DNA of 58,377 nucleotides from positions 1 to 58,377 of the forward strand of contig CANQDR010000011.1 in NCBI GenBank assembly GCA_947593615.1. Reading direction: 5' to 3'. This document shows positions 7,663 through 16,427 of the stretch, in pieces. Made by a program: the position numbers and the translations under genes. The stretch comes from an uncultured Clostridia bacterium (GTDB lineage: Bacteria; Bacillota; Clostridia; Oscillospirales; Acutalibacteraceae). The notes beneath the pieces were generated by a model. That model was not told the origin of the DNA. It saw only the letters and a program-made list of their open reading frames with translations, and did not search any database. The first letter of the stretch is position 1, and every line of letters starts with the position of its first letter.

Positions 7663-8244
7663 ATTTACGAACTCCTTTCAAAATCATGTTTATGTCGTAT
7701 TAATATTCTCTCGACACTAAACATTGTACCATATAAATGTAAAAAAATCTACCGCAGGCTATGGCTTTCCGTAATTCCACTCAGCCACAACGACACATGC
7801 TGAATTATTACATTTTTCCTTGTACTGCCCTTATTTAATATTGTCATCTTTAAAACTGTTTTAAAACTGTGTTCCATTCGCAAACTCGTATATAAGAAAA
7901 TGAACAGATATTGGTAACGCTCCGCCGTGAATATGGTCGGCTAAATAGAATAGATGTTAAAATAACTGAGTATATAGGATTGATACTAAGAAATTGAAGC
8001 TGTTATCGGTAACAAGTGCGAATAACCTAACCTTTTTCTCACCCATAGACGGTATTTTTTATTAACATCTTTTGAATTGCACCAATTTGCAGATTAGTGT
8101 TTATCTCTTCGACGGTAATTATTGCGAGTGGAAAAAATAAACAACTATTGCCATACCGTATATTATAAGCAAAATGAGGACATTTTTTAAGCTGTCTTTT
8201 AAAAGCTGAATATTAAATGTTTAGCTAAATGCTTTCATAAGTTG
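7663..8244. other. Gene-free AT-rich stretch
   Basis: I see no frame with a ribosome binding site, no RNA gene and no clear repeat here. Short duplicated words (for example TTTTAAAACTG twice near 7851-7866) suggest decayed sequence between IS remnants. Confidence 0.4.
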
Positions 8245-8441
8245 AACCATAGTCAATAAATGAACAAAAATAATATTTTTCTTTTTAAGAATTAAGAATC
8301 AGCCTTTTTAAATATTTCAATGGATTCTACAACTCTTTGAGACCTCAATCTCATAATAACGGCTTGTCTCCTAATCAAGTTGAACAGTTTTATTTTATCT
8401 GAATTCCTTTGTTTTTATGTCCACTCTTTTGACTATGGTCC
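8245..8441 (+). mobile_element. MITE-like deletion derivative of the IS3-family element
   Basis: A left end (GAACCATAGTCAATAAATGA) and a right end whose reverse complement begins GGACCATAGTCAAAAGAG form imperfect terminal inverted repeats of about 28 bases. Between them only the last residues of an OrfB survive (FNGFYNSLRPQSHNNGLSP, stop at 8400-8402). The right end matches that of the IS remnant at 6563-7462, so both belong to the same IS type. It lies about 130 bases upstream of the cas3 promoter. Confidence 0.75.
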
Positions 8442-8570
8442 AGTTATGCTTTGGGATCTTCTTTACTCCACAGCTTAACCTCAGCAAAAATATTATTAAT
8501 TTATTTGACAGTTATTCGCTTAATCACAACAATAATTTTTATTTATATATGCAAATTATTGTAAAATATG

Positions 8571-8599
8571 TTGCATTATAACAAAAAATGTAATATAAT
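8571..8599 (+). promoter_or_regulatory. Probable cas3 promoter
   Basis: TTGCAT (8571-8576) and TATAAT (8594-8599) are spaced by 17 bases and lie about 40 bases upstream of the cas3 start. Confidence 0.65.
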
Positions 8600-8637
8600 A
8601 TTAAAAAATGTCATAAATAAATTTTAAGGTGATATTA

Positions 8638-10785
8638 ATGAACTATATTGCGCATAAACAAGAAAACGAACGTCAAAGTATTATTGCACATTTAACAGGC
8701 ACAGCAAAACTGTGTCATGAATTTGCCAAGGGAATACAAATGTCTGATTATGCTTATCTGACAGGTTTATTGCATGATATCGGAAAATATAGCGAAGCCT
8801 TTCAAAGACGTATTAATGGAAGCTCTATAAGAACAGACCACTCTACTGCCGGAGCTAAGGAGGCTCTTTTGCGCCAAAAATTAGCTGCGGCATTTGCAAT
8901 AGCGGGTCATCACGGCGGAATTCCAGATTGCGGTTACAAAACGGACTGTGAGGATTCCGGAACTTTTTTTGGTCGTATGAAAAAAGTTTTGGAAGATTAT
9001 TCTGATTGGAAATCAGAACAGAAGAATTTTGAATTTTCTGCTGACGAGCCGGCAAATGTTGATAATTTTATTTACAGTTTTTATGTTCGCATGATTTTTT
9101 CATGTCTTGTTGACGCAGATTTTTTAGATACCGAGCTTTTTATGAGCGGCGGAAAAATTAAAAGATACAGCGGAGAAAATATTACACAGCTTCTCAATAA
9201 GCTTGAACAGTATACAAGCAAGTGGAATACCCCCGATAACGAACTTAATATGCTTAGAAATCAAATCCGCAGAGACTGTATTGAATCAGGTATTAATAAA
9301 AAAGAAAACATCTTTTCATTAACTGTTCCAACAGGCGGCGGAAAAACTATTTCGTCGCTGGCATTTGCTTTGAATTATGCGAAAAAGAATCAAAAAAAGC
9401 GGGTTATTTATGTAATTCCATATACAAGTATAATTGAACAGAATGCTGAAGTATTCAGAGATGTACTTGGTAACTCAAATGTAATTGAACATCACAGCAA
9501 TATTGATTACAAAAGCTTTTATGATGAAAATAACGCTACTCAGGCAATGCTTGCTTGTGAAAACTGGGATGCGCCTGTTATTGTAACTACGGCTGTACAG
9601 TTTTTTGAGAGCGTATATTCCAACAAGCCTTCCGATTGCAGAAAACTTCATAACATTACAGATAGTGTAATTATTTTTGATGAAGCTCAGATGATTCCCA
9701 TTGACTATCTTTATCCGTGCATTTCAGCAATGTGGTTTTTGGCTGATAAATGTAATTCGTCAGTTGTATTATGCACAGCTACCCAACCATGCCTTGAACC
9801 CTATTTTAAAATGTGCAGTAAAGATGGATCGTTAAAAATTCAGGAAATATGCAGAGATACCGAACAGCTTTTCTGTAAATTAAAAAGAACAACGTTTAGC
9901 TATGACGGAAAAATAGAGGATGATGAGCTTGCTGCAAGAATCTCAGAGCACAATCAGGTCTTATGCATATTAAACAGCAAAAATCATACTGAGAGCATAT
10001 ATTCAATGTTGAATAATGATGACGGAAACTTTTGTCTGACAACACATATGTATCCTGAACACAGAAAGAAAAAAATAAACGAAATACGGCAAAGGCTGAA
10101 AGATAATAAAATCTGCCGTGTAATCTCAACAAGTCTTATCGAGGCAGGCGTTGATGTTGATTTTCCAACAGTTTATCGTGCAATTGCCGGTATAGACTCA
10201 ATTTTGCAGGCAGGCGGAAGATGTAACAGAGAAAATCATAATCCTGCGTCTGAGAGTATTGTTCATATATTTGACACTGATATTGTTGTAGATTCTCAGA
10301 AGGTAAATGTTTCAGCCGCAAAAACTGTTTTGAAAAAGTTTGGAAATGATATTGATAATCCCAAGGCGGTAAGCTTATATTTTGAAACGCTGTATTATTA
10401 TTTGAATTCTTCAAAGGATTTCAGCGCATTTGACAGAAAACAGATAATAAAATACTCAAAAAATTTTGAGTTTGAAAAGGTATCTGAAGCATTTAAGATG
10501 ATTGATAATAATACGCGTTCAATATACATAAACACAGACGAAAGCTCTGACTATATAACTATGCTTAGAAAAAAAGAATACAGCCGAGAGCTTTTTCAAA
10601 AACTTCAGCGATACTCTGTCAATATTTATGAATATGAGTTTAATAAACTATATGACAACGGTGCTATTGAAACCATAGACGATAGTTTTTATGTGCTTGT
10701 AAAAATCAATTCAATTGAATTTTATAACAAAGATATCGGACTTATAATACCTGACAGCAATATAGGACAAGGTCTGTTCCATTAG
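8638..10785 (+). CDS. cas3: CRISPR-associated helicase/nuclease Cas3 (type I-C)
   Basis: The 715-residue protein has an N-terminal HD nuclease domain (HLTGTAKLCHEF, LLHDIGKYSEAFQRR, later HH in AIAGHHGG). An SF2 helicase follows with Walker A VPTGGGKTISSLAFAL, DEAQ motif II, TATQP motif III and a C-terminal helicase half with STSLIEAGVDVDFP and GGRCNRE (motif VI). It degrades DNA marked by Cascade. I placed the start at ATG 8638, which follows AAGGTG at good distance; a GTG at 8629 overlaps the ribosome binding site. Unlike the usual I-C operon, it has its own terminator and is transcriptionally separated from cas5. Confidence 0.97.
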   Translation: MNYIAHKQENERQSIIAHLTGTAKLCHEFAKGIQMSDYAYLTGLLHDIGKYSEAFQRRINGSSIRTDHSTAGAKEALLRQKLAAAFAIAGHHGGIPDCGYKTDCEDSGTFFGRMKKVLEDYSDWKSEQKNFEFSADEPANVDNFIYSFYVRMIFSCLVDADFLDTELFMSGGKIKRYSGENITQLLNKLEQYTSKWNTPDNELNMLRNQIRRDCIESGINKKENIFSLTVPTGGGKTISSLAFALNYAKKNQKKRVIYVIPYTSIIEQNAEVFRDVLGNSNVIEHHSNIDYKSFYDENNATQAMLACENWDAPVIVTTAVQFFESVYSNKPSDCRKLHNITDSVIIFDEAQMIPIDYLYPCISAMWFLADKCNSSVVLCTATQPCLEPYFKMCSKDGSLKIQEICRDTEQLFCKLKRTTFSYDGKIEDDELAARISEHNQVLCILNSKNHTESIYSMLNNDDGNFCLTTHMYPEHRKKKINEIRQRLKDNKICRVISTSLIEAGVDVDFPTVYRAIAGIDSILQAGGRCNRENHNPASESIVHIFDTDIVVDSQKVNVSAAKTVLKKFGNDIDNPKAVSLYFETLYYYLNSSKDFSAFDRKQIIKYSKNFEFEKVSEAFKMIDNNTRSIYINTDESSDYITMLRKKEYSRELFQKLQRYSVNIYEYEFNKLYDNGAIETIDDSFYVLVKINSIEFYNKDIGLIIPDSNIGQGLFH

Positions 10786-10794
10786 AAAAACAAG

Positions 10795-10827
10795 AACAGG
10801 CAGATCCAAACGGAACTGCCTGTTTTT
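10795..10827 (+). terminator. Terminator after cas3
   Basis: AACAGGCAG pairs with CTGCCTGTT and is followed by a T run. It separates cas3 from the promoter of the cas5c operon. Confidence 0.88.
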
Positions 10828-10847
10828 GTGAAACAAATAAATTTAAT

Positions 10848-10860
10848 ATTTCAATCCACA
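10848..10860 (-). repeat. Isolated CRISPR-repeat 3' fragment upstream of cas5c
   Basis: The minus strand reads TGTGGATTGAAAT, identical to the last 13 bases of the array repeat, which forms most of the crRNA 5' handle. It lies in the 215-base cas3-cas5 spacer, 84 bases before the cas5c promoter -35 box, in the opposite orientation to the array. A 13-base identity exactly in the cas spacer is unlikely by chance. Confidence 0.7.
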
Positions 10861-10943
10861 GTTTTCACTGACTATATAATTATATATTATTACTATAAAA
10901 AAGTCAAATTTTTATAAACATATAAATTTAATGAAAAAAACTC

Positions 10944-10972
10944 TTGACATGTAGCTATTCTTGCACTATAAT
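10944..10972 (+). promoter_or_regulatory. Consensus promoter of the cas5c-cas2 operon
   Basis: TTGACA (10944-10949) and TATAAT (10967-10972) with a 17-base spacer match the sigma-A consensus perfectly, 28 bases upstream of the cas5c start. Confidence 0.9.
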
Positions 10973-11000
10973 AATAAAAAAACAGCAAAGGTGTGATGTT

Positions 11001-11648
11001 ATGAGTGTTAAAGTAGAAGTATGGAGCGACTATGCTTGTTTTTCTCGTCCGGAGCTAAAATCCGAACGATATTCATACGAGTGTATCACTCCGTCGGCTG
11101 CCAGAGGAATATTAGAATCTATATATTTTCACAGAGGTCTTAGGTGGGAAATAGACAAAATCTATATTTTAAGTCCGATAAAGATGACAAACATTCGAAG
11201 AAATGAAGTAAAATCTAAGCTGTCAAATACTAAAGCCAGAAGTGCTATGACAGGTAAAAACATTGATCTTTATATTAATGCAGCATCAGACATACAACAG
11301 CGTTCAGCTACAGTTCTGAAAAATGTTCATTATGTCATAGAAGCACATTTTGAAATGACAAATAATGCAAACGAATCTGATAATCCGGGTAAATTCCAGG
11401 ATATTATGAGGCGGAGACTTAAAAAGGGTCAGTGCTATCATCAGCCATATATGGGATGCAGAGAATTTCCTGCCAAATTCAGAAAATGGGAGTTTGAAAC
11501 TGTTCCGACGGTTGATATATCCAAAGATTTGGGATTTATGCTGTATGATATGGACTACTCTGATACTGAAAATATTCGGCCAATGTTTTTTAAAGCCGTT
11601 ATCGAGCACGGCGTAATCGATCTTGAGAACTGTGAGGTGTATAAGTAA
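11001..11648 (+). CDS. cas5c: Cas5c (Cas5d), crRNA-processing Cascade subunit
   Basis: The 215-residue protein starts MSVKVEVWSDYACFSRPELK, the typical Cas5d N terminus, followed by SYECITPSAARGILESIY. In type I-C, which lacks Cas6, Cas5c cleaves the repeat and keeps the crRNA 5' handle. The ATG at 11001 is preceded by AAAGGTGTGAT and is in frame; an upstream TTG at 10944 lies in the promoter and is rejected. Its stop overlaps cas8c by one base (TAATG). Confidence 0.95.
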   Translation: MSVKVEVWSDYACFSRPELKSERYSYECITPSAARGILESIYFHRGLRWEIDKIYILSPIKMTNIRRNEVKSKLSNTKARSAMTGKNIDLYINAASDIQQRSATVLKNVHYVIEAHFEMTNNANESDNPGKFQDIMRRRLKKGQCYHQPYMGCREFPAKFRKWEFETVPTVDISKDLGFMLYDMDYSDTENIRPMFFKAVIEHGVIDLENCEVYK

Positions 11649-13381
11649 TGCTTTTACAGTCACTCGTAAATTATTATGAAGTCCTTGCATCAAAAGGAAA
11701 AGTTGATAAAACCGGCTGGTTCAAACTGAATGTTTCTTACGGTCTTAATATTGACGAGAACGGAAATCTTGTAAGTGTTATTTCTCTTAAACACAAGGAT
11801 GAAAGCAAAAAGAAAGAAACGGCTCAAAATATGAGTGTTCCTGAACATTCGAAAAGATCAAGCGGTGTCTCCCCCAATTATCTTTGTGATACAAGTACAT
11901 ACTTAATGGGATGCGACGAGAAAGGCAAACCTCAAAGATCTGTACAGTGCTTTAAAGCTTGTGCAGAATTGCATAAATCCATTTTTGGTGATATGAAATC
12001 TCAGGCAATCAGTGCTGTTTTAAGTTTTTTTGAACAGTGGAATCCTGAAAATACTGTTACGGTTCTGTCTGACGTTGGTTGTACAAAAGATATAATAACC
12101 GACATCCTTAAAAAAGGCGCAAACCTCATTTTTATGCCGTTAGGAAAGTTTGCAACAGACTATAATGAGTTGTGTATGCTTTGGGATGAGCATAGTCAAA
12201 AGGATAATAAAGAAGAGGAATTGTGTCTGGTCACAGGAAATTATCTGCCCATTGCCCGCACTCATCCTGCCATAAAGGGAGTATACAATGCGCAGGCTAT
12301 GGGAGTTTCGCTAGTTTCATTTAACGGCGACGCTTTTGAATCATATGGGAAACAGCAGGGTTTTAACTCTCCTGTAAGTGAATATGCCGCTTTTGCATAT
12401 TCAACGGCTCTAAATTATCTTTTATCAAAAAATGAATATGTTACTCACTTTGGTGATACAACTGTTGTGTGCTGGACAGAAGATGATAACGAAGGGTGTC
12501 AGGACATATATGCAAGAATATTTGGCGGAAACGACAATATTATTGAGCAGAATGAACTTGCCGGAGTTGTAAAAAAACTTGCTTCGGGCAATAAAGTTGA
12601 TTGGAATGGCATTGCCGTAAATCCTGATAATCAATTTTATATTCTTGGACTTTCACCAAATGCCGCAAGATTATCTGTAAGATTTTTTCTTCAAAATACG
12701 TTTGGAAATTTTATGAAAAATGTTCGCGAGCATGACGAAAGAATGAATATAATTGCTCCGTCATTTGAAAAGTTCATTCATATTCCTGTCTGGAAGGCTT
12801 TATCAGAGACTGTGAATAAGAATTCAAAAAATAAAAGTGTAAAACCTAAGCTTGCCAGAGATTATTTATATTCTATTCTGACGAATACAGTATATCCCGA
12901 AACAATATTCAATAATATTATGCTTCGCATAAATGCTGAGCATAACATAAATTACACCAAGGCATCATTAATAAAAGCACATTTAACTAAAAATTATAAG
13001 GAGGATATTAAAGTGACACTTGACAAAGAAAACAATGATTGTGCATATATTCTCGGAAGACTTTTTTCTCTTCTTGAGGAGATTCAGTCAAAAGCAAATC
13101 CGGATATTAATTCAACCATACGGGACAAATATTTTACGTCTGCAAGTTCATCGCCTGCAACTATATTCCCCATTCTTGTGGACCTTTCGCAAAAGCACCT
13201 CAAAAAGATAAAAAATAACAATATGGGTGCATACATAAGTTTTGACAAGCGTTTAACTGAATTAATGATAAAGCTTAATGAAGGATTTCCTTCACGCCTT
13301 TCGCTGCAGGAAAAGGGCGTTTTTCAGATAGGATACTATCATCAAACTCAAGAAAGATTTATACCTAAGGAGGACAAATAA
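11648..13381 (+). CDS. cas8c: Cas8c (Csd1), large Cascade subunit
   Basis: The 577-residue Csd1-family protein is recognised by its order in the operon, its length and features such as SPNYLCDTSTYLMG, FKACAELHKSIFG, YNAQAMGVSLVSFNGDAFES and FYILGLSPNAARLSVRFF. It recognises the PAM and starts R-loop formation. Its ATG overlaps the cas5c stop. The last 123 codons have their own ribosome binding site and start, encoding the small subunit Cas11c. It ends one base before the cas7c ATG. Confidence 0.95.
   Translation: MLLQSLVNYYEVLASKGKVDKTGWFKLNVSYGLNIDENGNLVSVISLKHKDESKKKETAQNMSVPEHSKRSSGVSPNYLCDTSTYLMGCDEKGKPQRSVQCFKACAELHKSIFGDMKSQAISAVLSFFEQWNPENTVTVLSDVGCTKDIITDILKKGANLIFMPLGKFATDYNELCMLWDEHSQKDNKEEELCLVTGNYLPIARTHPAIKGVYNAQAMGVSLVSFNGDAFESYGKQQGFNSPVSEYAAFAYSTALNYLLSKNEYVTHFGDTTVVCWTEDDNEGCQDIYARIFGGNDNIIEQNELAGVVKKLASGNKVDWNGIAVNPDNQFYILGLSPNAARLSVRFFLQNTFGNFMKNVREHDERMNIIAPSFEKFIHIPVWKALSETVNKNSKNKSVKPKLARDYLYSILTNTVYPETIFNNIMLRINAEHNINYTKASLIKAHLTKNYKEDIKVTLDKENNDCAYILGRLFSLLEEIQSKANPDINSTIRDKYFTSASSSPATIFPILVDLSQKHLKKIKNNNMGAYISFDKRLTELMIKLNEGFPSRLSLQEKGVFQIGYYHQTQERFIPKEDK
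13013..13381 (+). CDS. cas11c: Cas11c small subunit from an internal start within cas8c
   Basis: Inside cas8c a strong AAGGAGG (12998-13004) precedes an in-frame GTG at 13013 by eight bases. The product is the 122-residue C-terminal part (VTLDKENNDCAYILGRLFSL...). Separately translated Cas11c from the 3' end of cas8c is established for type I-C systems and is needed for full Cascade assembly. The ribosome binding site sits in the protein-coding frame (YKEDIK) and is better than that of several genuine genes here. Confidence 0.85.
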   Translation: MTLDKENNDCAYILGRLFSLLEEIQSKANPDINSTIRDKYFTSASSSPATIFPILVDLSQKHLKKIKNNNMGAYISFDKRLTELMIKLNEGFPSRLSLQEKGVFQIGYYHQTQERFIPKEDK

Positions 13382-13382
13382 T

Positions 13383-14264
13383 ATGTCAGAACCAATTAAA
13401 AACAGATACGAATTTGCAATTATTTTTGATGTTGAAAACGGAAATCCAAACGGTGATCCCGATGCAGGCAATATGCCGCGAATTGACTTTGAAACAGGAT
13501 ATGGTATAGTTACCGATGTTTGTCTTAAGCGCAAAATCAGAAATTATGTTGAAATTGCAAAGAAAGACGAGCCCGGATACGGCATTTATATTAAGAGCGG
13601 TGTTACTCTTAATTCAAACGATAACAAGGCATTAAAGTATCTTAACGTTACCGATACCAAGTCAGCAAAAAAGGATGATCCGCAGCTTGATAGCAAAATA
13701 AGAGATTTTATGTGCTCAAATTTCTACGATATCAGAACTTTTGGCGCTGTTATGACTACTTTTGTAAAATCTTCACTCAATTGCGGTCAGGTTCGGGGAC
13801 CTGTTCAGCTGGGCTTTGCCCGTTCAGTAGAACCGATTTATTTTCAGGATATATCAATTACAAGATGTGCAATTACAACAGAAGCCGATGCAGAAAATCG
13901 TAACAACACATTTGGTAATAAATTTATTGTGCCGTATGGACTTTATGTAACAGAGGGATATATATCAGCTAACCTTTCACGAAAGGTTACCGGATTTAGC
14001 GAAGAAGATCTTGAACTTCTTTGGACAGCTATATTAAATATGTTTGAGCATGACCATGCTGCCGCAAGAGGAAAAATGGCAGTACGCAAGCTTATAATTT
14101 TTAAGCACGACAGTGAACTCGGAAATGCTCCTGCATATAAACTTTTTGATACAATTAAGATTAACCGAAAAAGCGGAATAAAGATTGCACGAAGCTATAA
14201 CGATTATGAAATTAATGTTGATGAATCTGCAATTCCTGACGGCGTAACCTGCGAGATAAAATGA
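13383..14264 (+). CDS. cas7c: Cas7c (Csd2), Cascade backbone
   Basis: The 293-residue protein has the Csd2/Cas7 signature IIFDVENGNPNGDPDAGNMPRID, then SLNCGQVRGPVQLGFARSVEPI and the C-terminal HDHAAARGKMAVRKLIIF. Several copies coat the crRNA spacer. It follows cas8c at once with AAGGAGGAC as ribosome binding site. Its stop overlaps the ATG of cas4. Confidence 0.96.
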   Translation: MSEPIKNRYEFAIIFDVENGNPNGDPDAGNMPRIDFETGYGIVTDVCLKRKIRNYVEIAKKDEPGYGIYIKSGVTLNSNDNKALKYLNVTDTKSAKKDDPQLDSKIRDFMCSNFYDIRTFGAVMTTFVKSSLNCGQVRGPVQLGFARSVEPIYFQDISITRCAITTEADAENRNNTFGNKFIVPYGLYVTEGYISANLSRKVTGFSEEDLELLWTAILNMFEHDHAAARGKMAVRKLIIFKHDSELGNAPAYKLFDTIKINRKSGIKIARSYNDYEINVDESAIPDGVTCEIK

Positions 14265-14920
14265 TGTATTCCGAAGACGACTGCCTGAATATTTCCGGTA
14301 TTCAGCATTTTGTATTTTGCCGCAGACAATGGGCATTAATTCATATTGAAAAACAGTGGGCTGAAAATTTGCTGACCATAAACGGCGAATTAATGCACAA
14401 AAATGCTCACAATAACAGCTCTTCGGAAAAAAGAGGCAACATAATTATTTCTCGCGGACTGCCGGTCATTTCAAGAGAACTTGGAATTTCAGGCGTATGC
14501 GATGTTGTTGAATTTCATAAATCCGATGACGGTGCGTTGCTGAAAGGCTATGACGGTTTATACAAAATATTGCCCGTCGAATATAAACACGGAGAACCTA
14601 AAGACGATAATTCCGATATTTTGCAGACAGCAGCTCAGGCTTTATGTCTTGAAGAAATGTTCTGCACGAAAATTGACGAAATACATCTTTACTATGGCAA
14701 AATAAAGCACAGACAAAAGATTAATCTTGATGAATCAATAAGGGAAGAACTTAAAAAAATTGTTGCTGAAATGCACAGCCTATTTTTGAAAGGACATACT
14801 CCCAAAGTGAAAACATCCCAAAAATGCCGAGCTTGTTCGTTATCAGATTTGTGCTTGCCTAAAATGCTCAATGTTGAGTCTGTCGGCAGATACGTTTCAA
14901 GATTTATTAATGAGGAATAA
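14261..14920 (+). CDS. cas4: Cas4 nuclease for spacer acquisition
   Basis: The 219-residue RecB-like nuclease has the first cluster Cys in HFVFCRRQWALIHIEKQW, nuclease motifs ISGVCDVVEF and LPVEYKHGEPK (Asp, Glu-X-Lys), and the C-terminal Cys set KCRACSLSDLC for a 4Fe-4S cluster. Cas4 trims prespacers and selects for PAM with Cas1-Cas2. It starts ATGATG over the cas7c stop and is followed by cas1 two bases after its stop. Confidence 0.96.
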   Translation: MMYSEDDCLNISGIQHFVFCRRQWALIHIEKQWAENLLTINGELMHKNAHNNSSSEKRGNIIISRGLPVISRELGISGVCDVVEFHKSDDGALLKGYDGLYKILPVEYKHGEPKDDNSDILQTAAQALCLEEMFCTKIDEIHLYYGKIKHRQKINLDESIREELKKIVAEMHSLFLKGHTPKVKTSQKCRACSLSDLCLPKMLNVESVGRYVSRFINEE

Positions 14921-14922
14921 AA

Positions 14923-15954
14923 ATGAAAAAGCTGTTGAATACTCTGTATGTTACCTCTCCTGACAAATATTTATCTCTTGAAGGCGAGACCATTGTTATT
15001 AGCGAAAAAAACACAGAATGTGCACGCATTCCTTTTCATAACATTGATTCAATAATAACAATGGGATATGTCGGCGTTAGTCCGGCTCTTATGGGAAAAT
15101 GTGCAGAGAAGAATATCAATATATACTTCTTGTCACGCAGCGGAAGATTTCTTGCAAGTACAGTTGGAAAATATAACGGCAATGTTTTACTTAGAAGAAA
15201 TCAGTACAGAATTGCCGATAACGAAGACCGATCCACCGAGATTTCTAAAAATATTATAAAGGGAAAACTTTATAATTCAAAAAGTGTGATAAGCAGAGCT
15301 GTAAGAGATTACTCAATGTCACTCAATACAGAAAAATTAAATAATGTTATATGTAATCTGAGTGATTCCATTAAGCAGATCGATTTATGCAAAAATACAG
15401 AGGAGCTTAGAGGTATTGAGGGCGAGGCAGCCTCACGGTATTTTTCTGTCTTTGATGATTTGATTTTACAGCAAAAGAGTGATTTTTTCTTTAATGGCAG
15501 AAATAAACGTCCGCCGCTTGACAATGTTAATGCCATGCTTTCGTTTTCATATACATTGCTTAACAGTATGGTTACATCTTCACTTTATTGCGTCGGAATA
15601 GATCCATATGTGGGATTTATGCATAAGGATAGACCGGGCCGAACATCAATGGCATTGGATTTAATGGAAGAGCTTCGCTCTGTTTTTGCAGACAGATTTG
15701 TATTAACTTTAATTAATAAAAGAATTGTGTGCGGCAAAGACTTTGTGAAAAATGAAAACGGTGCAGTTTCTTTTACCGATGAAGGCAAAAGAAAATTTAT
15801 GCAGGCTTGGCAAAAGAGAAAACAAGATAAAATTATACATCCATACTTAAAAGAAAAGGTTGAGTGGGGTGTTGTGCCATATGTTCAATCTTTGCTTATG
15901 GCACGCTGCATTAGAGAAGATATAGATGGATATCCGCCGTTCTTTTGGAAGTAA
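14923..15954 (+). CDS. cas1: Cas1 integrase (type I-C)
   Basis: The 343-residue protein begins MKKLLNTLYVTSPDKYLSLE. The metal-binding active-site residues are visible: Glu in LRGIEGEAASRYF, His in GFMHKDRPGRTSMALDLMEELR and the Asp/Glu that follow. It inserts new spacers at the leader end of the array together with Cas2. It sits between cas4 and cas2 in the standard order. Confidence 0.97.
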   Translation: MKKLLNTLYVTSPDKYLSLEGETIVISEKNTECARIPFHNIDSIITMGYVGVSPALMGKCAEKNINIYFLSRSGRFLASTVGKYNGNVLLRRNQYRIADNEDRSTEISKNIIKGKLYNSKSVISRAVRDYSMSLNTEKLNNVICNLSDSIKQIDLCKNTEELRGIEGEAASRYFSVFDDLILQQKSDFFFNGRNKRPPLDNVNAMLSFSYTLLNSMVTSSLYCVGIDPYVGFMHKDRPGRTSMALDLMEELRSVFADRFVLTLINKRIVCGKDFVKNENGAVSFTDEGKRKFMQAWQKRKQDKIIHPYLKEKVEWGVVPYVQSLLMARCIREDIDGYPPFFWK

Positions 15955-15965
15955 GGTGATTATAT

Positions 15966-16256
15966 ATTCTTGTATTGATAACTTATGATGTCAAAACAGA
16001 AAATGAAAACGGAAGAAAAAGACTTCGCAAAGTTGCTAAAGAATGTGAAAATTACGGTCAGAGAGTACAAAATTCTGTTTTCGAGTGTATTATGGATGCA
16101 GCTCAGTGCCGCCTCGTAAAAGAAAAATTAATTCAGATAATTGATAATGAGGAAGACAGTATTAGATTCTATTATCTCGGCAATAATTATAAAAACAAGG
16201 TTGAACATTATGGAATTAAAACTACGGTTGATATGGAAGGAGATTTGATATTTTAG
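15966..16256 (+). CDS. cas2: Cas2, probably starting at a non-standard ATT codon
   Basis: The 96-residue protein reads MLVLITYDV if translation begins at ATT 15966, which matches the usual Cas2 N terminus including the first beta strand and its Asp. AAGGTG (15953-15958) is seven bases before this ATT. No ATG or GTG is in frame; the only standard alternative, TTG at 15975, would delete the first three residues and stands far from the ribosome binding site. The remainder (KRLRKVAKECENYGQRVQNSVFEC) is typical of I-C Cas2. The stop is TAG. Confidence 0.9.
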   Translation: MLVLITYDVKTENENGRKRLRKVAKECENYGQRVQNSVFECIMDAAQCRLVKEKLIQIIDNEEDSIRFYYLGNNYKNKVEHYGIKTTVDMEGDLIF

Positions 16257-16427
16257 TGCGAATATGAAGCGTACATAAAAATACTGATAGATTCGCACAG
16301 AAATAGTGATAATAATAAGTTTCGGTTTAATATAATATTGCATTTGCATCGGCGGTATAAATTAATTTTTATTATTTATAGTTAACTCTGCAGATGTAAT
16401 ATTATATAAATTTTGTGAACTTTTGCT
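16257..16427 (+). promoter_or_regulatory. CRISPR leader
   Basis: A 171-base AT-rich stretch between the cas2 stop and the first perfect repeat. It holds a hairpin (GTGCGAAT with ATTCGCAC) right after cas2, and two TATAAT-like boxes (near 16331 and 16402). Its position next to cas1-cas2 and the perfect repeats beside it, against the degenerate far end, identify it as leader with transcription left to right. Confidence 0.8.
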
